Position numbers and translations under genes: made by a program | In this document: piece by piece, positions 53,100 through 64,000 of the stretch | How the letters are laid out: the number at the start of each line of letters is the position of its first letter | How positions within the stretch are numbered: position 1 is the stretch's first letter | Notes under the pieces: model-generated | The model's input: only the letters and a program-made list of their open reading frames with translations | The model's database searches: none | What the model was told of the DNA's origin: nothing | Source of the DNA: Tetrapyrgos nigripes | Lineage: Eukaryota > Basidiomycota > Agaricomycetes > Agaricales > Campanellaceae | DNA length: 64,000 bases | NCBI GenBank assembly: GCA_013368315.1 | Contig: JAACJM010000026.1 | Coordinates: forward strand, 1 to 64,000 | Direction of reading: 5' to 3'

Positions 53100-56000
53100 T
53101 TATGTAACACAACTAGCAGGCAATCCTTCTACTACAGCTTTCCCAATCCTCATTCTCTCTTCTCCAATCATCTTCTTCATTTCTTTCTCAATCTCCTCGT
53201 TCACCTTGTCCAGCTCCTCTAGTCCTCCCCCGATCCTTCGTCTGTACGCCCCGTATTCCATCTCCAAATCCACCATCGCATTGAAATGCGTAATACTGCA
53301 TACATATGCATCAGCGATAGTTATCCTTAGTCAATAAAATCCATACCTTTCCAGTCGCATATTCTCGACATCTTCGGCTGCATTGCGCAGAATAACATCT
53401 CTTCCCATACGCACTTCTTTCCTCACCGTCTCGAACCGATTGGAAATCTTGCTGATGACCACCTCTTGAATTTCGTTCAAGATCTGGAGCACCTTCAGCG
53501 CCAATCACAAAGTGATACCCAAATCTACGTACCTCCACGATGTCTCTCGTCTTGTCCTTCTTTCTATATGTCCCCTCCCTGCTTCGTCGCACTGTTTAAA
53601 ATATCAGCTTTGCCATTCTGCGATTTCGTATCGGCTCACATACCATACTTAGATCTGGATGCTACTGTGGCGATTTGTGGTTCCCGACGCAGGTTCGTCT
53701 TGCTCTTTGGAGGCGTGGATACTTGCAGAGACATAGGCTCCATTCGTTTTGCAGGAAGATCAAAGACAACTGTTCGTCCACCAAGGCCGGAAAATTTGAC
53801 AGGTTTCACCGGGTGCTCCTTGAACAATCTCGTGTCTCGCCTCATGGTCAAAGTCTTGTCGAGTTTGGTATCATTTATGCCCGACTTCTGGGGCATATCG
53901 AGCTTCTGTGGGCGTCGTCCATCCATATTAGCAGTGGTCTTGAGTAAAGTCGTTTGACGAGAAGAATTAGCTTTGAGTTTAGCATTGGTACTAGCGATGA
54001 GGTTCTCTTTCTTGACAGCGGGAGGACGGGGCTCTTGTTCAGCAGTCGATGTATCGGTTTGGATCCCTACAGGCCGGGGCTGGGCAACAGAATTAGGCAG
54101 TCTAGTGAAGTTAGCGATGTTGATGTTTTCTTGAGTCATTACGTTCGGTTTCGCAGTGGCGTTCGATTCAGTGATCTCGTTGGCTTCAGGCGAGTCATCC
54201 GAAGTGAGGTCTATCATGATGGTATCCTCTCCAGTCGTCGCGCTGGCGTCGTAGTCGTCGTTCTGAGTAGTATCTGAGGAGCCGGTCTATCCATCGCATC
54301 AGTCAGAATTCTCGTATGTAGCAAGTTGCATACCTTGGTAGGAACAATATATTCCTCATACAATGCTTCTGCATCAGAAGCAACAGGCCTGTCGATTGGA
54401 TGCTCTTCCTCGATGTCAACGAATTTGCCTTGGGTCACAGCGACATGGTCACAAGATCCAACATGGTCAACCTCTAAACCATGAGCATCCATCTGCACCG
54501 TGATGTCGCCAGTATCAATAAGACACTCTTCCTGGACCTCAGGAGGTTTGCTCTGGACCACAGCGACAGAGTCAAAAGATCCAGTATCGTCAGCCTCCGA
54601 ACTATGAGCATGCATCTGCATCGTCGCGTCGCCACCATCATTCTTGATTTTCTGGATAAAATCGTCAAGCTCCCATGGGGCTTTGCGAGGCTTCTTCTTC
54701 CCACTTTTCGTAGGCTATGAAAGAATAGAATGAGTGCCAAATAGGGGCCATGCCGTTGACTCCTACCTTGGGAGGAATGTCCTTCTTGAGCGCCGGTTCG
54801 ATATCCTTGATCTCATCGTCCGACAGGTCTGTCAGGACGGAAAGTTCGTCATCAAGCTACAAATGCATTAAGCTCAGTCAAAGATAACGAGAAAACAAAG
54901 GGGTCATCTGCACACCTTCACAGTTCTCTCGTGATCTCGATGATCAACGCGAGCTGAGGGAGCTTCTTCGAACTATTTTCGAAAAAAAAAGATGTAGTGA
55001 TATGGTTCAAACAACGGGAAATTGTGCTACCCACCTTCTTTTTCTGCAACGTCTTCGCTTGTTTCTGGACTGCAGAGAATATTTTGGTCAACGACACCGT
55101 TGATTTTTTAAAAACGCGTTACCGTCTGCAGAAGCTTTGCCCGTCCTCGTGCCCGCGATGACCTTTCTCCCTCCTTTACCTTTCATAGCAGCAACGTTGC
55201 CCGCCTTAGTTTTTGGGGCCACAGTATTAGACGATGGGGACTCGACTGGACTGTCGCTACCATGTTCAGGCTGAGGCGAAGAGGTTCGACCCTTATTTCC
55301 GTATTTCTTTGCGATGGATGGAGGCGACTTGAACAGAGCAGAACCCGACTTGCGCGTGGGTTGTTTGCCCCCGACTGTGCGTGCTTTCTTTGCTTTGCGG
55401 TCTGTAGGCACCGTTGGCTCGTCGCTATCGAGAGGTTTGCGCTTCCTTCCAACTTTAGAGTCCTGGCGCGTCGCTGCGGTCACTGCCGTGAGTCTTCATC
55501 AGCAATCTACAAGGACACAGACACTCACCGTCTTTGGCCCTCACTTCCTCACGGACTTGTTCAACATTAATTTGCATTTCTGGGTCATTTTTCGACATAA
55601 TGAGGGTCTGGTTGAAAGAAAATAGATGGTTTTAGAACTCGATCAATGAGACAAGGCATTCAATCACCTCAGGGTTATGAGGTCCTTCCGAGGTCTCGGG
55701 ATAGACCGTGCCTTCCGGGTAGGGCAACGAGACTTCAGGAGCAGCGTTAAAATTGTCAGATGAGTCGTTCAAATCATCAAATACTGCAAGTTGCGTCAGT
55801 CGGTGAGAGAAAATCTCAGTCAGTAATCATGCCTTGTCGAGCCTTCTCCTGTAGATCAACTCAGGACGTTTATCAAAGCAGGTATCTCGAGTTGCACGCA
55901 CTGGAAAAGATTTGGAGGTTCCTTCAAACTCCAACGATAATTCCGCATCAGGTTTTGAAAGCTTTTTGTCTCTGCGATCTATGACATCGTGCTGATTGAA

Positions 56001-57620
56001 AACGAGTGAGTAAATCATTGGGGTAAAGGAAAGCGAAGAAATCTTTACCAAGCCACGAGCTTTCAAAATTTTGGCGAATTTTTCGCGATCTTCCCTTGGT
56101 ATGACTAATGTCAATATTCCGGTATCGTCTTGAGAACAGCCCTTTAGATGGGAGGTGCATATGACAGGCAGTGAGCTGAGGTCCAATATGATATCCGTCT
56201 GCGAGGATGCTTCGGCATAAGTCGCGAAACGAACTCTGACGACGCTTGAATATGGACATAAAAAGTGTCAATTGCTCCACCATCCTACCAGAAAGCTTTA
56301 GCAATAATAGAGAAACTATAACGCATCTACTTACCAGAACAACGTCTGTGATTAGGCCCTTGTGGTCCACATAAAGTCGGTCAATAGAAAACGCAAGTCC
56401 ATTCGAAAACGAAGCCTTCATTACGGGGAAAGGCTGAGGACTGAGCTGGCATGAGTGACAGCAAACATTCCTAGAAAGAAAGTAGCCCTTACAATGAGGA
56501 ATTCGACTGTGCGAGCAGATGTATGATTTCTTGTAAAGTTTTGTCCCATTCCGTTGCCGAAGTCTCAAGGATGACACGTTTCATCTCCTTGTGCAAAGGG
56601 AAAAGGGAGGGTACAAAGATGGACTCTATGAAGCTGGTATTCTTATCGTATCCATGCGAGGCGGCAGGTCTGAGATTGGCGATAAACTGCAAAAGAGATT
56701 CGATAGGAAGGTATTCTGGGGAAGATGAGCAACAGTAAAGCATTCAGTGCACAGCCGAAACATACATACCTCTGTGCAAAGAAAGCGCAAGACCTATGCG
56801 GTTGCTACAAGAACTGCTTCAGGTTCGTTCGCAACGCGAACAACAGAAGCTTACCCTCCTAGTATCTTCGCGTCTCTCAGCTTACGCTGGTTCTCTAGAT
56901 GATCTATGACACTATCTGAAAGCAATGAATGAATCTGACAGTGGATTTCAGCGCATACATGCGGTCAAAACTACGGTTTGCTCACGGAAGTAATCAGTTC
57001 CTTATGAGGCTGTCTCCATGATGTAGAATCGGACGGAAAGTATCTTTGGCAGAGGAAAGAATACAGATCGGAGACGCCGATTGCAGATTTGACTTTGTCT
57101 GATACCAAGGCATCAACTATTTTGGTGTAAAAACGATAATCGGCTTTCGTACCTGGAGTGGAAGAGCTCTCGAGGTGATCCTGAAAGGGATGAGATTTCA
57201 GCAACATAGAGCCCAAAATGTCAAACAAGCGTTACCAGTATCCCGCCAATCAAAGTCTCTAGCCATTCTTCCCAAGAGTGGGCATTGGTCGCAAATGGTG
57301 ATGCAATCTTCTCCTTAAAAATGAGGTCGAAGAAGACGAAACAGCAGCGAAGAGTCGGGACGAGAGCTGATTCTAGAAGGGGAAGAATGGATTCCTTGGG
57401 AAAGAATCCATTGATACGTTCGGGTGATGTGTCTGGTTGTTCCTGATGGGGTAAAAACTGTAAGCGAACGGCTGTGCTGCATAACGCGTCCTAGACTCAC
57501 TAAAATGGACGCGATTCTTGACAGCCTCTCTAGACTCTTTGTGAGCTCTGCTTTCTTTCTTCCTGTACACGCAGCTTTGATGGCTTGGACCGCGTCTCTG
57601 AGCGGCGTACGTTTCGACAT
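53100..57620 (-). CDS. candidate Red1/SYCP2-like meiotic axis protein
   Basis: A long multi-exon gene that I do not recognise by a signature motif. The start is ATG at 57620 (MSKRTPLRDAVQAIKAACTG). The N-terminal helical part (SILPLLESALVPTLRCCFVF, WEEWLETLIGGILDHLESSS) looks like an armadillo-like fold. Near 56440-55930 is a beta-rich, PH/Spt16M-like segment (FSNGLAFSIDRLYVDHKGLI, DDTGILTLVIPREDREKFAK). A large disordered, Lys/Ser/Pro-rich region follows (RKRKPLDSDEPTVPTDRKAK) with an acidic tandem repeat near 54640-54400. The C-terminus is a coiled coil (VLQILNEIQEVVISKISNRF, GGLEELDKVNEEIEKEMKKM) ending at 53100. Armadillo plus Spt16M-like plus disordered plus coiled coil is the layout of the Red1/SYCP2 chromosome-axis family. 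Assignment rests on architecture only. Confidence 0.5.
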
Positions 57621-57895
57621 CGTGGTCGGAAGGAAAGACACGTCGAGTCACACACATGTGACGTCCAGTCACGTCAGACTTATGTAGGCTGGTACGTACC
57701 TAGCGGTATACTTGATGGAATATAAGGCTTTGCATAGCAATGTAGCGATTATCTGACCAGACTGTCAAATCCCTGGCTGTGGAATGCACTGAAGCTACCG
57801 ATTGTGACCGGTGACCGGTGACCCCTTGCCAACAGTCCGATCATGACCGTAGTCAATTCCGTCACTTCTCTCCTTCTACTACGACCGTCGTCTTT
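57621..57895. promoter_or_regulatory. divergent promoter region, Red1-like / bestrophin
   Basis: 275 bp between divergent start codons. GTGACCGGTGACCGGTGACC at about 57804-57823 is three tandem 7-bp GTGACCG units just upstream of the bestrophin start. A role as an operator is possible, with no further support. Confidence 0.5.
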
Positions 57896-59808
57896 ATGGC
57901 GGATACGATAAAGAACCTGTCCTCAGCACTCAAGGTATGCACTTGCTCTCCTTTTCTCCTTCCTCCATGCTCACCAATCAGCAGCCGAAGAGGAGGCATC
58001 TGCGAAAGGTTGGTTCTACAGACTACCTGTATCCTATTGGAATTCATCCCAGCTAGTATTCTTGGCTCCCCGACGTCTTCCGAATCAAAGGCAGCGTATG
58101 TTCTCACCGCTCTTTGTTCAGAGTTAACAACTGAAAATGGACATTGTTAGATCATCAAAAGGATTTTCTGGCCTGTTCTGACCAATACTATATTTTCCAC
58201 TATCGTGGCTTATGCCTGGTCTCGCGGTCATCATATTGTTTTGACGAATTCGGTTGTTCCTTTGCTATCTGTTGTGGTGCGCCAACTATTACGATTCCCC
58301 GTCATACCTTTACTTAATCTGTACACCTTTAGGTCGGTCTCATTTTGGTGTTCAGGTGAGCTTCATCATTACATATCGGCTCGGTGCGGGGTTTTGACAC
58401 CTTGCAGGAACGGGTAAGCATACACCTTCCACTGCTGTTTCCTATATAGCCGACATACTGGTTCAGAACCTCTTACGATCGGTATTGGGAAGGTCGTAAA
58501 TCTTTCGCCTCTTTGACCTCCAACATTCGCAATCTTTCTCGGCTCATCTGGATCAACGTAGCGCCTCCTCCGACAGACGAACAGCCTGCCCATGCCAAAG
58601 GAAAAACGCCCACTAGTGATATCACTTTGCAACAACTCCGCCGCAAGAAGATCTATGCCCTTCGTCTATGTCTATCTTTTGCTTTTTCTGTCAAGCACTA
58701 CCTCCGGGGCGAGGATGGAATCAATTGGAGCGACTATAAAGGTGTCCTTCCGGACGGCTTCGCGAGATTTGATGAACTCGGTTATAATAAAACAAAAACG
58801 ACGACGACTCCTACTTATGATGCTACGAAGAATGACTCTGGACCATCCAAGCCGGATGCTACCAAACGGATACGTGTCAAACGCAGCAAAAACCATCTTC
58901 CCGGACAATCCGCGCCTCTTCTATCTGATACTCACCGAACCGTCGAGTTCCATGCCTTCGCTGAGGATACCTCTATCCCCCTCCCGCTCTTGTCAGTGCA
59001 ATCTGTATGATTGCGAGATCTCTCCTACTCATATTGCTGACGCAGGATCGCACATGAAATTACCCGACTACTGTTCTGGTTCAGGCGAGAAGGTCTTCTG
59101 GAAACTGTTGGGCCTGCTGGTTCGTACCAACTTTTTTGTGTAGTGTACGTCTGTTGATCCTTCTCTAGGTACGAATACTATGAACCAGTTGTAAGTCAGC
59201 TCATCAGTTCCCCAACCATCTTGACGAATATCCATTGTAACAGATTGCAGTCCATGGTTGATCAAATGACTGCAATGGAACGCGTTGCCAACACTCCAAT
59301 TCCCATTTCTTGTATGTCTATCATATTTTCGTATCTTCCTTAGCTCACTGGATTTACCCAGACGGAATTCACTTGAAGCAATGCGTTTCTCTTTACCTCT
59401 TCGCTCTGCCCCCTACCCTTGTCAATCAACTTGGATGGATGACGATCCCGGTTGTCACCGTTGTGGCATTCACGTTCATGGGTATAGAGGGAATTGCAGA
59501 CGAGATCGAGATGCCATTTGGTCTGTGTCTTCCCTTTTCATCCCGGTCATTCCATTACTGAAAGGTAGTTCAGGAAATGATCCTGCCGATTTGCCTCTGG
59601 GTGAGTACTTGCTTCACAATATTCCCTTTTCTCCACCTTACTTTCCAAAACAGATCTGTATTGCCATGATTTGAAGGAAGAGATTAGGTATGTCGCTGTC
59701 GTCTTTTCTGAGCTTTCGGACTCATCATTCCACAGCTATATCATCGAAAGGCTTCCGGACGGTGGTGAAGGAATGCATGGCTATGATGATGGCGAAGGCG
59801 ACGACTGA
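57896..59808 (+). CDS. bestrophin-like anion channel (RFP-TM family)
   Basis: Membrane channel of the bestrophin/UPF0187 family; bestrophins conduct chloride or bicarbonate. The start is ATG at 57896 (MADTIKNLSSALK). The reading SWLPDVFRIKGS, IIKRIFWPVLTNTIFSTIVA, HIVLTNSVVPLLSVVVGLIL, VFRNGTSYDRYWEGRKSFAS, LTSNIRNLSRLIWIN gives the first membrane helices and the family-typical SYDRYWEGR. An internal hydrophilic insert follows (residues rich in Lys/Thr, DATKRIRVKRSKNHLPGQS). C-terminal helices include YLFALPPTLVNQLGWMTIPV, VTVVAFTFMGIEGIADEIEM and PFGNDPADLPLDLYCHDL, the conserved cytosolic signature. It ends GEGDD at 59808. FRNGTS requires a 6-nt exon (58408-58413). It ends 55 bp from the convergent complex I gene. 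Confidence 0.9.
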
Positions 59809-59863
59809 CTCGCGATTAATGATTCCCGGATACAGAAAACAATGAGTATTTACTTGTCTACAT

Positions 59864-60806
59864 CTATTGGAATTCTGGTGTGCAAAATTCACCTGGGCCA
59901 TAAGGCTGGATCATAGTTAGGATTACTCCAATAACGAATGATGACACTACATACCTTGCTTGTAAGCGCAGTAAGCCCAGCAGAATTCTCACTAGTTTGG
60001 CGACCACTCTGAGGACCGGGCTTGGGTGTTTGACCTTTGGCGAAGGCGTCGAGAATACTTTTCGTAGTCTGTGGGGTCAAATCCTCCTATGCCATGCGTT
60101 AGCTCCTGGAATACGCGCGCCGTTTCCAAAACTCACGTAGAAATCATCACCAATAGCCATCATGGGGGCATTACTGCAAGCACCCTGACACTCCACCTCA
60201 ATCACCGTGAACTTCCCGTCCTCTGTCGTTTGTCCAGGCTTAATTCCTCCCAAATGACTGCAAACCGTGTCCAGAATTTCTGTCGAGCCACGTAACATAC
60301 ACGGCGTCGTCGTGCACACCTGAACGAAATTCTGGCCTATCGGCTCGCTGTGTTCGGTCTTCAGAATATTGCCAACACTTTAGACCACTAGCGACGCACC
60401 GGTTAAACATGGTGTAGAAAGTAGCAACTTCGTAGACTCGCATGGGAGGCATTTCGAGTAGTTTTGCGACATAGTTCATGACGCTGATACTTGTCCATCC
60501 CTTGTTTTGTCTTTGGCCCAAATCAAGTAGGGGGATGACGGCTCCTTTCTTGTATTGAGGGGGATACCGACTGATGATTTCCTGAGCTCTCTTCATGTTC
60601 TCCGCGTTGAATTCGAAAGGAATCTTTGGGTTGTTATGAGGGGTGTCGCGGTGCTATTGACATCAAAGCTGAATTCAGGATTGTTGAAGTATAGGTTGAG
60701 ATACGCGTACCACAAACAATGCATCTGACCGCCTGCAGCATGTTGAGGAGAGCGTCCGCTTGAAGAGGGTTCTGTGAGTAAGCTGCCTAGTGAGACTGAG
60801 TAGCAT
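59864..60806 (-). CDS. mitochondrial complex I 24 kDa subunit (NDUFV2/NuoE type)
   Basis: Part of the NADH-oxidising module of respiratory complex I; it binds a [2Fe-2S] cluster. The start is ATG at 60806, giving a typical matrix-targeting presequence ([20 protein letters not shown]) after splicing to [18 protein letters not shown]. The conserved body reads [58 protein letters not shown]. Cluster ligands are [11 protein letters not shown] and [18 protein letters not shown] (C-X4-C and C-X3-C). The last intron joins LTSK to [13 protein letters not shown]. Four or five short GT-AG introns are present. The length, about 250 residues, fits the family. Confidence 0.95.
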
Positions 60807-60974
60807 TTTGTGCTCGAGTGGTGGTTGGCAATGGCGAGTGGAAATACTTTTCTCACGTGCACAGCTATCCAATCACGTCGCGACCTTTTCGGAAGACTAT
60901 TGCAAAGCGACCCAGTACAGAAATCATTGAAAACCTAGTATTGTACACAAAATTTCATCTACTTCTTTACAGAC

Positions 60975-63587
60975 TCAACACTGTTTCGCATACGTTCCTG
61001 ATGATTTGCTGCCTTCATCCATCCTGCCATGGTGCGTTTCGTGCTTGGAAGAGGCGCTAGCGTGGCCTAGGTTGGTCAGTGCATGAAGGGGAGAGTCCAT
61101 CTTAATCAATCCTTCAGTGACTTCAATCTGGAGTTCATAATCTCGTTAGCAGATTATCAAGTTATCAAGAGTCTTTGAAGGACTGACCAAGTCTACCACC
61201 AAACGGTCAATGAGCTTCACAGAGCAGACCATCAGCACATTCCAGTAAAGACATCGGTAAACATGACTGACCACTTCTGTCGTGTTCTCCCGAACCACAA
61301 CCCTCAAAATTTCAATCTGGTCCAGACCTGGTGCCAATTCGTAGTTGGGAACGATCTGAGAAGCACCTTCAGATTCACCATAAGATTAGGGTACCAATCT
61401 CTTACATACCCATCCCTTAGCACGTAGAAGAGTCTGTATCCACTTTTGCTGGACCTCTGGATGTTTCTCCTTGAATTCGTCTGTGAACCTAAAGGCGACC
61501 ACGGGAAGTCCAGGTTCATAAAGCTGAAAAGATGACGTTAATCAATGAGTATATAAAAGACAATGATCTCAAGTACCTCAACGTCGTCTTCGAGTCCAAC
61601 AGCATCCTTGACGGCGGTGCTGGCACCTCCAACCTTCCTATGGATATCGCTCAAGACTGTGTAGTACCCACTTCTCTCCAACGCTCGGCTCATAAGTCTG
61701 GCATTGCGGAGGTCACTGAAAGAAAACATATGAGTTACCGGTTCCACTACGGCAGACGAGTAATCATACCTGAGCGCGACGTTGCGATAACCTTCAAAGC
61801 CCAAATGGATCAAGTTGAAATATTGAGCAATAATTGGAGCTGCAGGGCGAGAGAAGTTCAGCGAGAAGGAGTATTCAACCGAGCCAAGGTAGTGCAGCTC
61901 GAAAATGAGATCTTTGGGCAAATGCGCTTTGTCTCGCCATATGATCCACCCTACCCCTACATAAGCCAGACCAAATTTATGACCTCTGAACAGAAACTGA
62001 TCAGAAACTGAATTCATGACCCTCGTACCACTTACGAGGTATTGATAGAAACGACACGTGGAAGGGTAAAGTCCCATTTCAGTTTGGGCTGTTGTACAAA
62101 AAGGACTTCGTGAGCCAGGATTGATAACGCTGGTGGTACATACCGTCGCAAATGGTGCAACAAAGCCTCCAGAGGCCGCATCCACTGTTTGTAGTTGAGA
62201 TGAATGACAGGAAGAAAGGGATTCAGAGCGGACCGTGGATTGGAACCGAATGCCCCGTCTTCTTTTCGTACTCATCCAAAAGGTCGGACATTTCTTGAAC
62301 TGGTTCATAATGACCTGATCGTGCGATGAGGTTGAGGTCCACGAGTCAAAGCTGTTCTCAGGACATTCAGGAAGAAAAACACGGAAACAGAAGCAAGAAA
62401 ACTCACGATAGATTCTTTATCCAGCGTACCTGTGTATGTTGACCCTTTTACACGTACGGTACATCACTTGAAGAAAGAGAAAAAAGCAACAATGGCGAAC
62501 CTAAGATGACAAATACCCCGATAGTATTCTCGTCGACTAATTCCATGGCTTTCTTGGGGTCGAGTCGATATTTGCTTTCGACACTAATCGGTACCAACCG
62601 ACAGCTGACTTCGAAATACCTGGCGAACTTCTCCAGTGCCACTTGAGCGTTAGCACCCATGACAATGTTAGGCCTGCAGCATGTAGTGAGACCCTGATGG
62701 TCTGTTGAACTCCTAAGCACTCACCCGGGTTCATGAATACTCTTGCCCTGAGCTTTGCGCTTTTCTTGCCAGATCCTCTTCATTGCTAGACCGCCGAGCA
62801 TGATTGCTTCCGATGACCCGGTAGTTGCTGTGCCTATTGCTTGTTTCGCCGATGGTGCATGCCAGATATCAGCTAAAATAGAAACACATCGGGTGTGCAG
62901 GACCTCTGTTGAAGGAAAATGAAAATAAGTGGTCGGTGAATCGCAGCACAAACAGAAGGCATCTCACGGGTTGCAGGATATTCGTCAGAGTCTAAGGAAA
63001 CATGAGCGTCATCACACTGATTGAGATACTATCGAGTAGATAATTTACCGATGAGGTTCTTCGACATGTTCTCCTGCATCAGCTTGTCAGCTTGCGAGGG
63101 CATATAAGTGTGTACAAATGAGGCAAGGTTAAGAACAGGGGAGCCATCTGAGCAGGAAGTCTCCGTCAATACGTTGCCTCGCAAACGAGGTCATCCTACC
63201 AAGAGCAAGTTCATCATGAATGAGCTGATAGGCCGAATCGGCATCGATGCCCTAAAAATAGTCGAGTCAATCATGGCTCCCAGCGAGAAGCACGATGAAC
63301 ACTGTTACCTTGGACGCAATTCGATACTTGGGAACTGGGTTAATGCCATAACGAGCTCCATAAGAATGAGGGACGAGATTCGGATCGGTTTGAGTAAGGA
63401 CATGATGCTTGGATTGCTTGTCCTATCGGCGGTCTAAGCGAGAGAGCAGCGCATGAAACATATGAAAAGACGTACATGAGATTCCTGAAGGATTCGATCT
63501 GGGTTGACGTGCTGTAGGTTGGGGCTTGGATCAGAACTGGACAGGATATCCAGTGGCCTTTCAAATACTTGCCTTGGAGAGTGCCAT
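60975..63587 (-). CDS. glutamate decarboxylase (PLP-dependent)
   Basis: It converts L-glutamate to GABA and CO2 in the cytosol (GABA shunt, stress response). The start is ATG at 63587 (MALSK), joined through a GC-AG intron to [12 protein letters not shown]. Further blocks are [100 protein letters not shown] and [13 protein letters not shown]. The PLP lysine is in [19 protein letters not shown]. The C-terminal domain has [51 protein letters not shown] and [11 protein letters not shown]. The end is a divergent His/Ser-rich tail ([18 protein letters not shown]) that might hold a regulatory region. Many short introns. Length, about 520-540 residues, fits the fungal enzyme. Confidence 0.93.
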
Positions 63588-63754
63588 GATGGGGGCGAGT
63601 GAGTAAATATGGTCTCATTTCTACCCGTCTTTTGAACGTCCAAAGTCTATGACGCAGGGGGAATGTCATCGTAGGCTCAAAAATAGAATCGCGTTGTGTA
63701 ATCTAGCTATCTATCTTAGTATCTATCTATCGTTTGTCAAAAATAGAATTGCAC

Positions 63755-64000
63755 ATGACCGACGCGTCTTCCAAGTTTGAACAATATGAGCCCTTTACAA
63801 GAAGCAACGTGAGTCCTTTCACCTGGTCCCAGCCTTTCTCATCTTTCTTCAGTTATGGTATACAAGCTATGGCTGCCATGATCGACCCGGAAGAAGACTA
63901 CATGACGATTGTTGATGCGGAGGAAAAGTTTGCAGACTCCGAAGCAAAGCGCAAAAAGGAACTGGAGGAGGCCTATTCTCGTCTAAAATGTACGTCAATT
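63755..64000 (+). CDS. 5' end of an unidentified gene (partial)
   Basis: ATG at 63755 opens a frame to the window end: MTDASSKFEQYEPFTRSNVS, FSYGIQAMAAMIDPEEDYMT, DAEEKFADSEAKRKKELEEA. The helical acidic end could begin a coiled coil. An apparent intron between 63810 and 63853 (GTGAGT...CAG) is unlikely because splicing would shift the frame into a stop, while the unspliced frame stays open. A donor (GTACGT) follows AAAT near 63990. It is divergent from glutamate decarboxylase (167 bp between starts). I do not recognise the protein. Confidence 0.55.
   Translation, partial: MTDASSKFEQYEPFTRSNVSPFTWSQPFSSFFSYGIQAMAAMIDPEEDYMTIVDAEEKFADSEAKRKKELEEAYSRLKCTSI

Noticed and set aside
53466..54277. 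Plus-strand frames of 107-163 residues
   Set aside because: They lie opposite the exons of the Red1-like gene, have no domain and do not form a spliced model.
63810..63853. An intron in the last partial gene (GTGAGT...CAG)
   Set aside because: Splicing would shift the frame into an early stop, while the unspliced frame stays open to the window end.
1..64000. tRNA or rRNA genes
   Set aside because: I looked for TTCGAATCC-type arms and conserved rRNA segments and saw none convincing; a covariance-model search would be needed to exclude a tRNA.

Overview
The window looks like nuclear DNA of a filamentous fungus, most likely a mushroom-forming basidiomycete (Agaricomycetes). The evidence is dense GT-AG introns of about 50-60 nt in compact genes, fungal versions of striatin, Rsp5, Abd1, bestrophin, complex I 24 kDa subunit and glutamate decarboxylase, and a transposon set typical of such genomes (chromodomain Ty3/gypsy, Ngaro-type tyrosine-recombinase elements, a LINE with RNase H, Tc1, Harbinger and pogo). 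I cannot name the species.

The left 45 kb is a transposon graveyard. In order it holds: a Tc1 element with perfect borders but a mutated catalytic Glu (636-1903); a decayed integrase-core gene (1918-2753); an older Tc1 relic split by a gypsy LTR (2868-4260); a 3' gypsy relic (4471-6988); a 4.46-kb fold-back element with 1.2-kb inverted arms around a 9-bp minisatellite core (6991-11448); a decayed LINE (about 11470-15537) carrying a solo LTR; and one Ngaro-like retroelement (15886-44923) inflated from about 6.07 kb to 29 kb by four nested insertions. Those are gypsy I (18297-26077), gypsy II (27197-35479), a Harbinger (37770-40686) and a pogo element (40691-44666). Each has recognisable termini and target-site duplications, so the insertion history can be read directly.

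Three elements carry extra genes. Gypsy I has a Cys/His-rich, WG-repeat reading frame between pol and the 3' LTR. Gypsy II has a spliced antisense gene, with its own TATA box, for a Zn2Cys6 coiled-coil protein. The pogo element has a convergent coiled-coil gene. Premature stops in the relics are nearly all TGA at codons expected to be Arg CGA, and two catalytic-residue losses are also CpG changes, which suggests decay by deamination of methylated CpG.

The right 19 kb (45128-64000) is a compact gene block without transposons: striatin (-), Rsp5-type HECT E3 ligase (+), mRNA cap guanine-N7 methyltransferase (-), a candidate Red1/SYCP2-like meiotic axis protein (-), bestrophin-like channel (+), complex I 24 kDa subunit (-), glutamate decarboxylase (-), and the 5' end of an unidentified gene (+). 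The methyltransferase start codon lies three bases after the stop codon of the Red1-like gene. All gene models are manual readings without RNA data; exon edges are given only where splice sites and frame agree.
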